Shown here one piece after another: positions 17,401-26,690 of a stretch of 64,000 bases of DNA. A program made the position numbers and the translations under genes. Below the pieces are notes generated by a model, which was not told the DNA's origin, ran no database searches, and saw only the letters and a list, made by a program, of their open reading frames with translations. Positions within the stretch are counted from its first letter, which is position 1, and the number at the start of each line of letters is the position of its first letter. Source of the DNA: an uncultured Oscillospiraceae bacterium (lineage in GTDB: Bacteria > Bacillota > Clostridia > Oscillospirales > Oscillospiraceae). The stretch is taken from the NCBI GenBank assembly GCA_934597345.1, contig CAKTRJ010000009.1, forward strand, positions 1-64,000, written 5' to 3'.

Positions 17401-18744
17401 ATGAAGAAACTGCTGGCATTCCTGCTGGCCCTGACGCTGGTGCTGTCCATAACAGCCTGCGGTCAGGACGCGGCAGCCAATGACGATGAGCAGAACGCGA
17501 TCGACCTGACGCTGTGGACATATCCCGCAGGCGACTGGGGCGACGCCGCCAAGGTGGAAGACCTGCTGGCCCAGTTCAACAGCGTGTACCCCGACATCCA
17601 TGTGACGGTGCAGTGCCTGGACGAGGCTACCGGCGACGATAAGCTCAGCACCGCCGTGGACGGCGGACAGGCCCCCGACATCCTGCTGGCCCAGCCCGAC
17701 CGGCTGGTAAAGACCTGGGGTGCGGAGGGCATGCTGGCTGACCTGGCCGACCTGTGGGACGACGGCGACAAGGCGGAGGTCAACGACGCCTGTCAGAGCG
17801 CCTGCTTTACCTCTGACGGCAAATGCTACGCCTATCCCTTTGCCATGAACGTCCAGTGCATGGCCATCAACTACGACGCCTTTGTCACCGCGGGCGCCGA
17901 CCAGTACATCGACCTTGAGACCCGTACCTGGACCACCGAACAGTTCACCCAGGCCGTCAAGGCGCTGCAGGACAAATACGGCGAGACGGTGGCCGCCGTG
18001 TACTGCTCCGGCCAGAACGGCGACGAGGGCACCCGGGCGCTGATCACCAACCTGTACGGCGGCGAGTTCACCAACGACGCCCACACCGCCTATACCGTGA
18101 ACTCCGAACCCATTCAGCAGGCGCTGACCCTGCTGCGGGACACCAAGGGCATCGAGTTTGACGACGCCATCAACGGTGACGAGGAGGCCACGCTGTTCTA
18201 TCACGAGTCGCTGAAAATGTCCTTCTGCTGGAACCTTGCCCGACAGACCACCGAGATCGTGGACGAGCCCGCTGAGGAAGGCGCGGAGCCTGTTGTGCAC
18301 GAGGCAGGCAAGACCGTCAACGGCCAGACCATCGAGTTCATGTCCTTCCCCTCTGAGACCGGCGAGAGCCGTCTGGAGGGCGACATCTGGTGCTTCGGCG
18401 CCTTTAATAACGGCGATCAGGAGAAGCTGGAAGCCGCCAAGCTGCTGATCCGCTTCTTTGCCGACGGACAGGGCACCAGCGCCGCCGTAAAGGCCGCCGG
18501 ATGCTTCCCCGTCCGCTCCGCCGCCGACGGCGCCAGCCTGTCCGGCATCTGGAGCGGCAGCGATGTGATGCAGGCATACGGTAAGCTGACCGATCAGCTG
18601 GGCAATTACTATCAGCTGACGCCCGGCTGGGCCACCGCCCGCACCGAGTGGTGGAACCTGCTGCAGCGCATTGAAAACGGCGGCGACGTGGTGATCGAGA
18701 CCGACACCTTCGCGGACAACGCCAACGCCGCGGCCAAGGAGTAA
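17401..18744 (+). CDS. Extracellular solute-binding lipoprotein (family 1, sugar type)
   Basis: 447 residues with a lipoprotein signal (MKKLLAFLLALTLVLSITAC; lipobox Cys at residue 20). The mature part reads as a family 1 ABC binding protein: LTLWTYPAGDWGD, VEDLLAQFNSVYPDIHVTVQ, DGGQAPDILLAQPDRL and a late WWNLLQRIENGGDVV. It would bind a sugar or similar solute outside the membrane and hand it to an ABC permease. No permease or ATPase gene is nearby: the gene stands alone between its promoter and a terminator. An insert rich in Glu/Pro lies near residues 285-305. The substrate is unknown. Confidence 0.85.
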   Translation: MKKLLAFLLALTLVLSITACGQDAAANDDEQNAIDLTLWTYPAGDWGDAAKVEDLLAQFNSVYPDIHVTVQCLDEATGDDKLSTAVDGGQAPDILLAQPDRLVKTWGAEGMLADLADLWDDGDKAEVNDACQSACFTSDGKCYAYPFAMNVQCMAINYDAFVTAGADQYIDLETRTWTTEQFTQAVKALQDKYGETVAAVYCSGQNGDEGTRALITNLYGGEFTNDAHTAYTVNSEPIQQALTLLRDTKGIEFDDAINGDEEATLFYHESLKMSFCWNLARQTTEIVDEPAEEGAEPVVHEAGKTVNGQTIEFMSFPSETGESRLEGDIWCFGAFNNGDQEKLEAAKLLIRFFADGQGTSAAVKAAGCFPVRSAADGASLSGIWSGSDVMQAYGKLTDQLGNYYQLTPGWATARTEWWNLLQRIENGGDVVIETDTFADNANAAAKE

Positions 18745-18754
18745 TTTCACATGA

Positions 18755-18787
18755 AAAATGGCAGGTCATGAGACCTGCCATTTTTTG
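18755..18787 (+). terminator. Intrinsic terminator after the solute-binding protein gene
   Basis: AAAATGGCAGGTC / GACCTGCCATTTT hairpin followed by T residues. Confidence 0.9.
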
Positions 18788-18800
18788 GAATCTCTGCCGC

Positions 18801-18829
18801 TTGCCTTGCGGTCTGGTTTGTGATATACT
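18801..18829 (+). promoter_or_regulatory. Promoter of the TetR-type regulator
   Basis: TTGCCT (18801-18806), 17 bp spacer, TATACT (18824-18829). Confidence 0.7.
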
Positions 18830-18856
18830 TCCATTACCATTGAAACGGAGGACGCT

Positions 18857-19417
18857 ATGACAAACTTTACGAAGCAGGCGATTAAGGCCTCTTTTCTGAA
18901 GCTGCTGAACCAACAGCCCCTGAATAAGATCAGCGTGCGGGACATTGTGGAGGACTGCGGCATCAACCGCAACTCCTTCTACTACCATTTTCACGACATT
19001 CCCTCCCTGCTGGGCGAGATCATCACCGAGCAGACGGAGCAGCTGATTCAGGCTTACCCCTCCATCTCGTCGCTGGACGAGTGCTTCCACATGGCGTTTC
19101 AGTTCGCCCTGGAGAATAAGCGGGCGGTGATGCACATCTACCACTCGGTGAACCGGGACGTGTTCACCCAGAGCATGCTGCGGCTGTGCGACTATGCGGT
19201 GTCTGCCTATATTTCCACCGCCTTTCCCGGCGATCTCATGAGTGAGAGCGACCGGCAGATCGTGATCCGGTTCATGAAATGCCAGCTGTTCGGCATGTGC
19301 ATCGACTGGATCGACCGGGGCATGACCGACGCCGCCTATGACGACCTGCACCGGATGCTGGAGCTGAGCCGGGACGTGCCGGAGCTGATCATCCGCCGCA
19401 GCCGGGAGAGCAAGTGA
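18857..19417 (+). CDS. TetR-family transcriptional regulator
   Basis: 186 residues with an N-terminal helix-turn-helix (about 8-50: LNKISVRDIVEDCGINRNSFYYHFHD, split here as ISVRDIVEDCGIN then RNSFYYHFHD) and an all-helical ligand domain. It most resembles regulators with a DhaS-like C-terminus. It is directly upstream of, and parallel to, the DUF308/MMPL/heptad-repeat operon and is the natural candidate to control it. The start has GGAGG. The ligand is unknown. Confidence 0.88.
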   Translation: MTNFTKQAIKASFLKLLNQQPLNKISVRDIVEDCGINRNSFYYHFHDIPSLLGEIITEQTEQLIQAYPSISSLDECFHMAFQFALENKRAVMHIYHSVNRDVFTQSMLRLCDYAVSAYISTAFPGDLMSESDRQIVIRFMKCQLFGMCIDWIDRGMTDAAYDDLHRMLELSRDVPELIIRRSRESK

Positions 19418-19418
19418 A

Positions 19419-19446
19419 TTTAGGCAAACCGCCCCGTTTACCTAAA
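19419..19446. repeat. Inverted repeat TTTAGG(N)AAAC
   Basis: TTTAGGCAAAC and GTTTACCTAAA, nearly perfect, separated by six bases, right after the TetR stop. It could be part of the transcript end or an operator. Unassigned. Confidence 0.4.
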
Positions 19447-19460
19447 AAGCAGGCAATTGC

Positions 19461-19496
19461 AGCCCGCTGTCCAAGATTTGGACAGCGGGCTTTTTT
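19461..19496 (+). terminator. Intrinsic terminator after the TetR gene
   Basis: AGCCCGCTGTCC / GGACAGCGGGCT hairpin followed by six T. Confidence 0.9.
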
Positions 19497-19503
19497 CTGT
19501 CCA

Positions 19504-19532
19504 TTTTCCCTTTTCCCGGGAAATGCTATACT
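19504..19532 (+). promoter_or_regulatory. Promoter of the MMPL operon with a 12 bp palindrome
   Basis: TATACT at 19527-19532 with only a weak -35 (TTTTCC). The perfect palindrome TTTCCCGGGAAA (19512-19523) sits between -35 and -10, where a bound repressor would block RNA polymerase. The adjacent TetR protein is the likely ligand of this site (inference). Confidence 0.5.
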
Positions 19533-19571
19533 CCGCTATGTTGAAAAAACATCCGTGAAGGGGGTAAGAAA

Positions 19572-20171
19572 ATGCGTTCTGTCACACCTATGAAAGCGGC
19601 CAAGACCGGCTACATCGTCATGTCCGCCCTGTTCTGCCTGCTGGGCATCGCGCTGCTGTTCACGCCGGACGCCTCAGCACTGTGGATTGGGCGGCTGCTG
19701 GGCATCGGCATGATCGTATTCGGCGCGGTGAAGCTGGTGGGCTATTTCTCCCGTGACCTGTTCCGGCTGGCCTTCCAGTATGATCTGGCCTTCGGCCTGC
19801 TGCTGATGGTGCTGGGCGTGGTGACCCTCAGCCATCCCGGCGACGCCATGAGCTTCCTGTGCGTCATGTTCGGCATCCCGGTGCTGGCCGACGGCCTGTT
19901 CAAGATCCAGATCGCCGCGGATTCCCGCCGGTTCGGCATCCGCCGCTGGCGGCTGGTGCTGGCGCTGGCGGCGCTGACCTGTATCATCGGCGTGGTGCTG
20001 GTGTTCCGGCCTGCCGCCGGTGTCCGGGCGCTGACGGCCCTGATGGGCCTGTCGCTGCTGTGCGACGGCGTGCTGAACCTGACGGTCGCCCTGTGCACCG
20101 TGAAGATCGTGAACCACCAGCGGCCCGACGTGATCGAGACCGACGACTTTGAAATCAGAAAGGACGAGTAA
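19572..20171 (+). CDS. DUF308/HdeD-like membrane protein
   Basis: 199 residues with about six hydrophobic segments in paired repeats (GYIVMSALFCLLGIALLFTP, then WIGRLLGIGMIVFGAVKLVG, later LALAALTCIIGVVLVFRPAA and ALTALMGLSLLCDGVLNL), the pattern of DUF308/HdeD proteins. The C-terminal tail is charged and soluble (IETDDFEIRKDE). First gene of the operon, five bases before the MMPL transporter. Its function is unknown; HdeD itself is tied to acid resistance in E. coli, which need not apply here. Confidence 0.8.
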   Translation: MRSVTPMKAAKTGYIVMSALFCLLGIALLFTPDASALWIGRLLGIGMIVFGAVKLVGYFSRDLFRLAFQYDLAFGLLLMVLGVVTLSHPGDAMSFLCVMFGIPVLADGLFKIQIAADSRRFGIRRWRLVLALAALTCIIGVVLVFRPAAGVRALTALMGLSLLCDGVLNLTVALCTVKIVNHQRPDVIETDDFEIRKDE

Positions 20172-20176
20172 GACCC

Positions 20177-22273
20177 ATGCGTTTTGCAAAAGCGATCGTC
20201 AAAAACCGCGTGCTGATCCTGGTCATTGCGCTGGCGCTGATGATCCCCTCGGTGTTCGGTATGCTGAACACCCGCATCAATTACGATATGCTCAACTATC
20301 TTCCAGACGACATGGACACCGTGATCGGACAGAACACCCTGAAGGACGACTTCGGCAAGGGCGCCTTCTCCTTCATCATCGTGGAGGATATGCCTGCCAA
20401 AGACGTGGCCGCCCTGAAGGAAAAGATCGAGGCCGTGGAGCATGTGGACACTGTACTGTGGTACGACTCGCTGGCCGACCTGTCGGTGCCCATGGAGATG
20501 CTGCCCGACAAGCTGTACGACGCCTTCAACAACGGGAACGCCACCATGATGGCGGTGTTCTTCGACTCGGCCACCAGCGAGGATGTGACCATGGACGCCA
20601 TCCGGAACATCCGCGCCATCGCCGGAAAGCAGTGCTTCGTCTCCGGCATGTCGGCGCTGGTCACCGATCTGAAGGATCTGTGCGAACAGGAGGAGCCCAT
20701 CTATGTGGCGCTGGCGGTGGCCTGTGCCTGCGCCGCCATGATGCTGCTGCTGGATGGCTGGCTGGTGCCCTTCGTATTCCTGGCCAGCATCGGCATGTGC
20801 ATCGTGTTCAATCTGGGCAGCAACTACTTCTTCGGTGAGATCTCCTACATCACCAAGGCCCTGTCCGCCGTGCTGCAATTGGCCGGCACCATGGACTACT
20901 CCATTTTTCTGTGGCACAGCTACAACGAGCAGCTGAAGCGTACCGCCGACCATAAGGCCGCCATGGCCGTGGCCATCCACGAGACCTTTGCCTCGGTCAT
21001 CGGCAGCTCCATCACCACCATCGCGGGCTTCATCGCCCTGTGCTTCATGAGTTTCACCCTGGGCCGCGACCTGGGCATTGTGATGGCCAAGGGCGTGCTG
21101 CTGGGCGTGATCGGCTGCGTCACCATCCTGCCCAGCATGATACTGCTGCTGGATAAGCCCCTGCAAAAGACACGGCACAAGTCCCTGATCCCCGACATGA
21201 GCGGCTTTGCCAAGGGCGTGTGCAGGCACTTTCCCGTGTTCCTCATCATCTTCGCCCTGCTGATCGCCCCGGCCTACTACGGCTATGACAAGACCAACGA
21301 CGAAGTCTATTACGACATGGGCCAGTGTCTGCCGGAGGACATCGACTATGTGATCGCCAACTCCAAGCTGGCGGAGGATTTCGACATTTCCTCCACCCAC
21401 ATGCTGCTGGTGGACGCCGGTCTTCCCACACGGGACGTGCGGGATATGATCGACGAGATGGAGCAGGTGGACGGCGTGAAATACGTCCTCAGTCTGGAGA
21501 GCGTGGTGGGGCCGCTGGTGCCGGAGGATATCCTGCCGGATTCCGTCCGTTCTCTGCTGAACGACGGTCAGTGGGAGCTGATGCTGATCAACTCGGAGTA
21601 CAAGGTGGCCAGCGATGCCGTCAGCGACCAGCTGGACAGTCTGAATGCCATATTGAAGAAATATGACGACACCGGCATGCTGATCGGTGAGGCGCCCTGC
21701 ATGAAGGACATGATTGACACCACCGGCCATGACTTCCAGGTGGTCAACGCCGTGTCCATCGTGGCCATCTTCGTGATCATCGCGCTGGTGGAAAAGAGCC
21801 TGTCCCTCCCCTTCGTGCTGATCGCCGTGATCGAGCTGGCAGTGTTCATCAATCTGGGCCTGCCCCACTACTTTGGCCAGTCCCTGCCCTTCATCGCGCC
21901 TATCTGCATCAGCACCATCCAACTGGGCGCTACGGTGGACTACGCCATTCTGATGACCACCCGCTATAGATCCGAGCGCCTGAACGGCAATGACCGGAAG
22001 GCCGCCGTGTACACCGCCCTGCGGACCTCCGCCCCGTCTGTCATCGTCAGCGGTCTGGGCCTGTTCGCCGCCACCTTCGGCGTGGCCGTGTACTCCAACA
22101 TTGATATCGTCGGCTCCATGTGCATGCTGATGGCCAGAGGCGCCATTATCAGCGTCGTGCTGGTGCTGCTGGTGCTGCCCGCGCTGCTGATCCTGTGCGA
22201 CGGCGTCATCTGCAAGACCACAAAGGGCATGGGCCATCTTTCCCGCAATCAGAAACAGGAGGTAAGCTTATGA
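20177..22273 (+). CDS. MMPL/RND-family membrane transporter
   Basis: 698 residues with the RND-like layout: TM1, a periplasmic-side domain (about 30-170), five TMs, then the same again after about residue 345. The TM4 equivalent carries TMDYSIFLWHSYNEQ (about 235-250), and the second half carries TVDYAILMTTRYRSE, the paired D-Y motifs typical of MMPL proteins. Such pumps use proton motive force to export lipids, drugs or peptides. The final ATGA overlaps the start of the next gene, so the heptad-repeat protein is probably a partner. The substrate is unknown. Confidence 0.88.
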   Translation: MRFAKAIVKNRVLILVIALALMIPSVFGMLNTRINYDMLNYLPDDMDTVIGQNTLKDDFGKGAFSFIIVEDMPAKDVAALKEKIEAVEHVDTVLWYDSLADLSVPMEMLPDKLYDAFNNGNATMMAVFFDSATSEDVTMDAIRNIRAIAGKQCFVSGMSALVTDLKDLCEQEEPIYVALAVACACAAMMLLLDGWLVPFVFLASIGMCIVFNLGSNYFFGEISYITKALSAVLQLAGTMDYSIFLWHSYNEQLKRTADHKAAMAVAIHETFASVIGSSITTIAGFIALCFMSFTLGRDLGIVMAKGVLLGVIGCVTILPSMILLLDKPLQKTRHKSLIPDMSGFAKGVCRHFPVFLIIFALLIAPAYYGYDKTNDEVYYDMGQCLPEDIDYVIANSKLAEDFDISSTHMLLVDAGLPTRDVRDMIDEMEQVDGVKYVLSLESVVGPLVPEDILPDSVRSLLNDGQWELMLINSEYKVASDAVSDQLDSLNAILKKYDDTGMLIGEAPCMKDMIDTTGHDFQVVNAVSIVAIFVIIALVEKSLSLPFVLIAVIELAVFINLGLPHYFGQSLPFIAPICISTIQLGATVDYAILMTTRYRSERLNGNDRKAAVYTALRTSAPSVIVSGLGLFAATFGVAVYSNIDIVGSMCMLMARGAIISVVLVLLVLPALLILCDGVICKTTKGMGHLSRNQKQEVSL

Positions 22274-24222
22274 AAAAGAACAACAAGATCATTGCCGTGG
22301 TGCTGGCTGTGGCACTGACCGGCAGTCTGGCAGGCGTCTCCGCCTTTGCCGCCAATAAGCAGGCTGACAACAGCGCGGCCGCCAAACCTGCACAGACCGG
22401 GGCCGCCGTAGAAAACACCTCCTCCGCGGCCGGAGAGACAGTATACATCATCGCCAACGCCGACGGCAGCGCCAGGAAGGTCATTGTCAGTCAGCAGTAC
22501 GACAAGGACGATCCTAATGCCGCGCAGGAGGCCAAGGCCACGCTGACCGACGCCCAGAACGTAAAGGGTGACAACTGCTGGCAGGGCGCCACCGACAAGG
22601 CGCTGCCCGTCACCACCGCCATCACCTACACGCTGGACGGCAAGACCGTCTCCGCCGAAGATCTGGCGGGCAAAAGCGGTCATGTGACCATCCGCTTTGA
22701 TTATACCAACACCCAGTATGAGACCAAGACCATCAACGGCAAGTCCCAGAAGATCTACGTCCCCTTTGCCGCCCTGACCGGTACGCTGCTGGACAGTGAC
22801 CGCTTCACCAACATCTCCGTCACCAACGGCAAGCTGGTGGATGACGGCAACCGTACCGTGGTGGTGGGCATGGCCTTCCCCGGCTTGCAAGAAAGCCTTG
22901 CGCTGGACACCGACAAGCTGGAGATCCCCGCCTATGTGGAGATCAGCGCCGATGTGACCGGCTTCGCGCTGGACACCACGCTGACCGTGGTATCCAACTC
23001 CCTGTTCAGCGACTTGGACGACGGCAAGCTGGATGACAGTGCCTTAGACGACCTGTCCGCCGACATGGACAAGCTGACCGACGCCATGAGCCAGCTGATG
23101 GACGGCTCCGGTGAGCTGTACGACGGTCTGGGGACGCTGCTCAGCAGCTCCTATACCCTGTCTGACGGCATTGGCCAGCTGACCAACGGCCTTCAGACAC
23201 TGGACAGCAACAGCGCCCAGCTGAACGCCGGGGCCGAGACCGTGTTCCATACGCTGCTGGACACCGTCAATTCCCAGCTGTCGGCCAACACGAGTCTGCA
23301 AGAAGCCGGCATTGTTATTCCTACGCTGACCATCAGCAACTATTCCGAAGTGCTGAACGGTGTGATCTCCGCTCTTGATCCGGACGGCATCATCGAAGCA
23401 GCGCGGCAAACCGCTCTTGAAAGCGTCACCGCAGGCGTCCGTGCCAATGAGGACACCATCCGCGCCAAGGCCACCGAGGCGGTACAGCAGCAGGTCACCG
23501 CACAGGTGTCGGAAACTGTTAACGCTCAGGTACAGGCCAAGGTGTTCGCCAATGTGCTGGAAGCCTACCAGATAACGCAGGATCAGTATGATGCCCTGCC
23601 TGCGGACGATGGCACCAAAGCAGACATTGACTCTACTGTGGCTGCCAGGATGCAGAGCGACGAGGTAAAACAGCAGATCAACGCCCTGACCGAACAGAAC
23701 GTGGCCGCTCAGATGGCTTCCGACGAGGTAAAGGCCCTTATCGAGCAGAAAACAGAGGAACAAATCAGCCTTCTGATCGAGCAGAAGATGAATTCCAAGG
23801 AAATCACGGAGACGATCAACACCGCCGCGGAGAAGGCAAAGGCGGGCGCTGCGCAGTTGACGGCCGTGCTGCAGCAGCTGGACAGCTACAACGTGTTCTA
23901 CAAGGGTCTGAAGTCCTACACCGCCGGTGTGGCGGAGGCCAAGGCCGGTGCTGTGAAGATCAATGGCAGCATGCCCGACCTGATCGACGGCGTGAAGAAG
24001 CTGCGTGACGGCGCCGGTGAACTGGCGGACGGTCTGGGGCAGGCACTGTCGCAGGAGGGCATCCAGAAGCTCGTGGACGCCTTTGACGGTGATCTCAGCG
24101 AACTGAGCGACCGCCTGCAGGCCGTCATTGACGTGTCCCGCGACTATCAGGGCTTTACCATGAGCAGCGGAAACGGCGTGAAGTTCATCTTCCGCACCGA
24201 GACCATCGAAACAGCCGAATAA
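22270..24222 (+). CDS. Secreted heptad-repeat protein, YhgE/Pip-like partner of the MMPL pump
   Basis: 650 residues with a signal peptide (about 1-27, ending GVSAFAA). Residues about 250-310 and 550-600 carry the XXXLXXG heptad repeats of YhgE/Pip-type proteins (SGELYDGLGTLLS, IGQLTNGLQTLD, VKKLRDGAGELADGLGQAL). The long centre (about 370-530) is helical, rich in Gln/Val/Ala/Glu, and probably coiled coil. The ATG at 22270 overlaps the MMPL stop; frames reaching further upstream are unlikely. Unlike full YhgE it lacks a clear C-terminal membrane domain. It probably forms the extracytoplasmic part of the export system. Confidence 0.75.
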   Translation: MKKNNKIIAVVLAVALTGSLAGVSAFAANKQADNSAAAKPAQTGAAVENTSSAAGETVYIIANADGSARKVIVSQQYDKDDPNAAQEAKATLTDAQNVKGDNCWQGATDKALPVTTAITYTLDGKTVSAEDLAGKSGHVTIRFDYTNTQYETKTINGKSQKIYVPFAALTGTLLDSDRFTNISVTNGKLVDDGNRTVVVGMAFPGLQESLALDTDKLEIPAYVEISADVTGFALDTTLTVVSNSLFSDLDDGKLDDSALDDLSADMDKLTDAMSQLMDGSGELYDGLGTLLSSSYTLSDGIGQLTNGLQTLDSNSAQLNAGAETVFHTLLDTVNSQLSANTSLQEAGIVIPTLTISNYSEVLNGVISALDPDGIIEAARQTALESVTAGVRANEDTIRAKATEAVQQQVTAQVSETVNAQVQAKVFANVLEAYQITQDQYDALPADDGTKADIDSTVAARMQSDEVKQQINALTEQNVAAQMASDEVKALIEQKTEEQISLLIEQKMNSKEITETINTAAEKAKAGAAQLTAVLQQLDSYNVFYKGLKSYTAGVAEAKAGAVKINGSMPDLIDGVKKLRDGAGELADGLGQALSQEGIQKLVDAFDGDLSELSDRLQAVIDVSRDYQGFTMSSGNGVKFIFRTETIETAE

Positions 24223-24245
24223 AGCAAACAAACGCATGAAGAATC

Positions 24246-24271
24246 AGCCGCCCGGCGTGAGCCGGGCGGCT
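24246..24271 (+). terminator. Strong GC hairpin after the MMPL operon
   Basis: AGCCGCCCGG / CCGGGCGGCT, ten perfect pairs with a short loop but no T run. Termination may also use the hairpin at 24295. Confidence 0.5.
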
Positions 24272-24294
24272 GTTCTGCAATGGGCAAGCATGAA

Positions 24295-24327
24295 AAAAAC
24301 AGGAGATGCGATGCATCTCCTGTTTTT
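24295..24327. terminator. Bidirectional terminator between converging operons
   Basis: AAAAACAGGAGATGC / GCATCTCCTGTTTTT. T runs on both strands serve the MMPL operon (plus) and rplJ-rplL (minus). Confidence 0.85.
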
Positions 24328-24344
24328 ATATGCTTGTAAGAAAC

Positions 24345-24716
24345 TTACTTCAGCTCGACCTTGCCGCCGACTTCCTCGACCTGCTTCTTCAGAGCCTCGG
24401 CATCGTCCTTGGACAGGCCTTCCTTCATGGTGGTGGGAGCGCCCTCGACGGCAGCCTTGGCCTCGGCCAGACCCAGACCCATGACCTCGCGGATGACCTT
24501 GATGACCTTGATCTTCTGAGCGGCATCGAAACCGGTCAGGACCACGTCGAACTCGGTCTTCTCCTCAGCAGCGGGAGCAGCAGCGCCAGCAGCGGGAGCG
24601 GCCATAGCGGCAGCGGAAACACCGAAAACTTCCTCCAGAGCGTGAACCAGCTCGGACAGCTCCAGAACAGTCAGACCCTTGATCTCTTCGATCATAGCAG
24701 TAACTTTCTCAGACAT
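24345..24716 (-). CDS. rplL: 50S ribosomal protein L7/L12
   Basis: 123 residues: an N-terminal dimerisation helix, an Ala/Pro hinge ([19 protein letters not shown]), and the C-terminal domain [24 protein letters not shown]...[31 protein letters not shown]. It forms the stalk that recruits translation GTPases. It follows rplJ by 52 bp and shares the L10 leader transcript. Confidence 0.97.
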   Translation of the reverse strand: MSEKVTAMIEEIKGLTVLELSELVHALEEVFGVSAAAMAAPAAGAAAPAAEEKTEFDVVLTGFDAAQKIKVIKVIREVMGLGLAEAKAAVEGAPTTMKEGLSKDDAEALKKQVEEVGGKVELK

Positions 24717-24768
24717 TGTAATAGCCTCCTGTTGTTAGAATAATGTTTTGTGTAAAATAGGGGGATGC

Positions 24769-25305
24769 TTACTCGGCAGCGGCTTCTTCAGCAGCAGCCT
24801 CGGCGGGCGCGCCCTGCTTCTCGGCGATCTGCTTGATGACGCAGGCCAGAGCAGAGATGGGAGCCAGCATGGTACCCAGCACCTGAGCCTGCAGGACAGG
24901 CAGTGCGGGGATGGAAGCCAGAGCATTGACGGTGTCCATGGAAACGACCTTGCCTTCCATGAAGCCGCCCTTGATCTCGAACTTGCCGTTGAGCTTCTTT
25001 GCGAATTCAGCAATGACGCGGGCGGGAGCCACGGGATCGCTGGCGCAGATGGCCAGGGACGTGGTGCCGTTGAGCTGATCGTCCAGCTCGTTCAGGCCGC
25101 AGTTGTTGAATGCAAAGCGCAGCAGGGTGTTCTTGACGACGGTGTACTCGATGTCGTTTTCACGGCACTTGGCACGCAGCGCGGTATCCTCCGCCACGGT
25201 GATGCCCTTGTAATCCACAAGGACGCCGGCAGCCGCGTTCTGCACCTTATCGGTCAGAGCCGCCACGATCGCCTGCTTTTCAGACAGTACTTTTGCGTTG
25301 GGCAT
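24769..25305 (-). CDS. rplJ: 50S ribosomal protein L10
   Basis: 178 residues with the L10 pattern: LSEKQAIVAALTDKVQNAAAGVLVDYKGITVAEDTALRAK near the start, and an Ala/Glu-rich end (AEAAAEEAAAE) that binds L7/L12 dimers. GGAGGTGAAC precedes the ATG. Regulated through the L10 leader upstream, where the L10-L12 complex represses its own synthesis. Confidence 0.96.
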   Translation of the reverse strand: MPNAKVLSEKQAIVAALTDKVQNAAAGVLVDYKGITVAEDTALRAKCRENDIEYTVVKNTLLRFAFNNCGLNELDDQLNGTTSLAICASDPVAPARVIAEFAKKLNGKFEIKGGFMEGKVVSMDTVNALASIPALPVLQAQVLGTMLAPISALACVIKQIAEKQGAPAEAAAEEAAAE

Positions 25306-25490
25306 TCTTCTTGTTCACCTCCATGAGATTTTGCGGTACACCTCCGTGTACCAGGGAAACGAGGTGCGTTCTTAGAGAAAAAACCATCCCCATGCCGGAA
25401 AGACATGAGGATGGTGTCAGCAATCATGAAATATTGCCATCCTCGGCAGGATTTACGGCCCGAAGGTCACCTGCTGTCTTTGGAACGCAT
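25306..25490 (-). ncRNA. Ribosomal protein L10 leader with attenuator
   Basis: Minus-strand leader with the conserved CCAAAGACAGCAGGTG and CCGTAAATCCTGCCGAGG blocks of the L10 leader family. It is followed by a terminator-like hairpin ACCATCCTCATG / CATGGGGATGGT with six T (25415-25376). This fits autogenous control by L10-(L12)4. Confidence 0.85.
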
Positions 25491-25495
25491 CTAGT

Positions 25496-25524
25496 ATTAT
25501 ATCCATTGCCGGACAGCTTGTCAA
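25496..25524 (-). promoter_or_regulatory. Consensus sigma-A promoter of rplJ-rplL
   Basis: TTGACA (25519-25524), 17 bp spacer, TATAAT (25496-25501) on the minus strand, both hexamers exact. Confidence 0.9.
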
Positions 25525-25558
25525 GCAAAAGATAACGGGTTTTGCAGCTTTTTGTTGC

Positions 25559-26251
25559 TTACAGCTGCTTCTGGGCGTTCATCTTCACGCCGGGGCCCAT
25601 GGTGGAAGCGGCCACGCAGGACTTGATATACTGGCCCTTGGCAGCGGCGGGCTTGGCCTTGATGATGGCGCCGATGAGAGCGGAATAGTTCTCATACAGC
25701 TTCTCAGCACCGAAGGAAACCTTGCCGATGGGGCAGTGGATGATGTTGGTCTTGTCCAGACGATACTCGACCTTACCGGCCTTGACTTCCTTGACGGCCT
25801 TGGCCACGTCGGGAGTAACGGTACCGGCCTTGGGGGAGGGCATCAGACCCTTGGGGCCCAGGATCTTACCGAGGCGGCCCACAACGCCCATCATGTCGGG
25901 AGAAGCGACGACCACATCGAAATCGAACCAGTTTTCCTTCTGGATCTTCTCGACCATATCCATATCGCCAACGAAGTCGGCGCCGGCCTCGCGGGCAGCG
26001 TCAGCCTTGTCGCCCTTGGCGAACACCAGGACGCGGGCGGTCTTACCGGTGCCGTTGGGCAGCACGATAGCGCCGCGGACCTGCTGGTCAGCGTGACGGG
26101 AGTCGACACCCAGCTTGACGTGCAGCTCGACAGTCTCGTCGAACTTGGCGCTGGCGGTCTTGCAGATCAGCTCCAGACCCTCTTTGGGATCATACAGGGC
26201 GGCCTTGTCGATCTGCTTGGCGATCTCTTTATATTTCTTACCTCTAAACAT
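25559..26251 (-). CDS. rplA: 50S ribosomal protein L1
   Basis: 230 residues, beginning [16 protein letters not shown] and containing the L1 motif [32 protein letters not shown] block ([31 protein letters not shown]). The ATG at 26251 is preceded by AAGGAGGG; a longer frame to 26281 overlaps rplK and is less likely. L1 forms the movable stalk near the E site. It follows rplK by 13 bp. Confidence 0.96.
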   Translation of the reverse strand: MFRGKKYKEIAKQIDKAALYDPKEGLELICKTASAKFDETVELHVKLGVDSRHADQQVRGAIVLPNGTGKTARVLVFAKGDKADAAREAGADFVGDMDMVEKIQKENWFDFDVVVASPDMMGVVGRLGKILGPKGLMPSPKAGTVTPDVAKAVKEVKAGKVEYRLDKTNIIHCPIGKVSFGAEKLYENYSALIGAIIKAKPAAAKGQYIKSCVAASTMGPGVKMNAQKQL

Positions 26252-26264
26252 CGTTACACCCTCC

Positions 26265-26690
26265 TTACTCGCCGACGACAACGCCCATGGAGCGGGCGGT
26301 ACCGGCGATCATGCTCATAGCGGCTTCCAGGGAAGCAGCGTTCAGATCGCGCATCTTCATTTCGGCGATCTTCTGGATGGAAGCCTTGGAGATGGTGGCG
26401 ACCTTTTCCTTGTTGGGCACGCCGGAACCGGACTCGATGTTGCATTCCTTCTTGATCAGGACGGCAGCGGGGGGAGTCTTGGTGATGAAAGAGAAAGAAC
26501 GGTCAGCATAGACGGTGATCACCACGGGGATGATCAGGCCCATGTCATTCTTGGTACGCTCGTTGAATTCCTTGGTAAAGGCGGCAATGTTGATGCCGTG
26601 CTGACCCAGAGCGGGGCCAACGGGGGGTGCGGGAGTTGCTTTGCCTGCAGGGATCTGCAGCTTCACATAACCAACGACTTTCTGTGCCAT
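26265..26690 (-). CDS. rplK: 50S ribosomal protein L11
   Basis: 141 residues with the proline-rich [20 protein letters not shown] block and the [10 protein letters not shown] segment, standard L11. It forms the GTPase-associated centre with 23S rRNA and is needed for the stringent response. AAAGGAGGTG precedes the start. It lies in the rpmG-secE-nusG-rplK-rplA transcript. Confidence 0.97.
   Translation of the reverse strand: MAQKVVGYVKLQIPAGKATPAPPVGPALGQHGINIAAFTKEFNERTKNDMGLIIPVVITVYADRSFSFITKTPPAAVLIKKECNIESGSGVPNKEKVATISKASIQKIAEMKMRDLNAASLEAAMSMIAGTARSMGVVVGE

Noticed and set aside
19742..22237. 831-residue frame antisense to the MMPL gene
   Set aside because: His/Gln/Gly-rich shadow of the real transporter frame.
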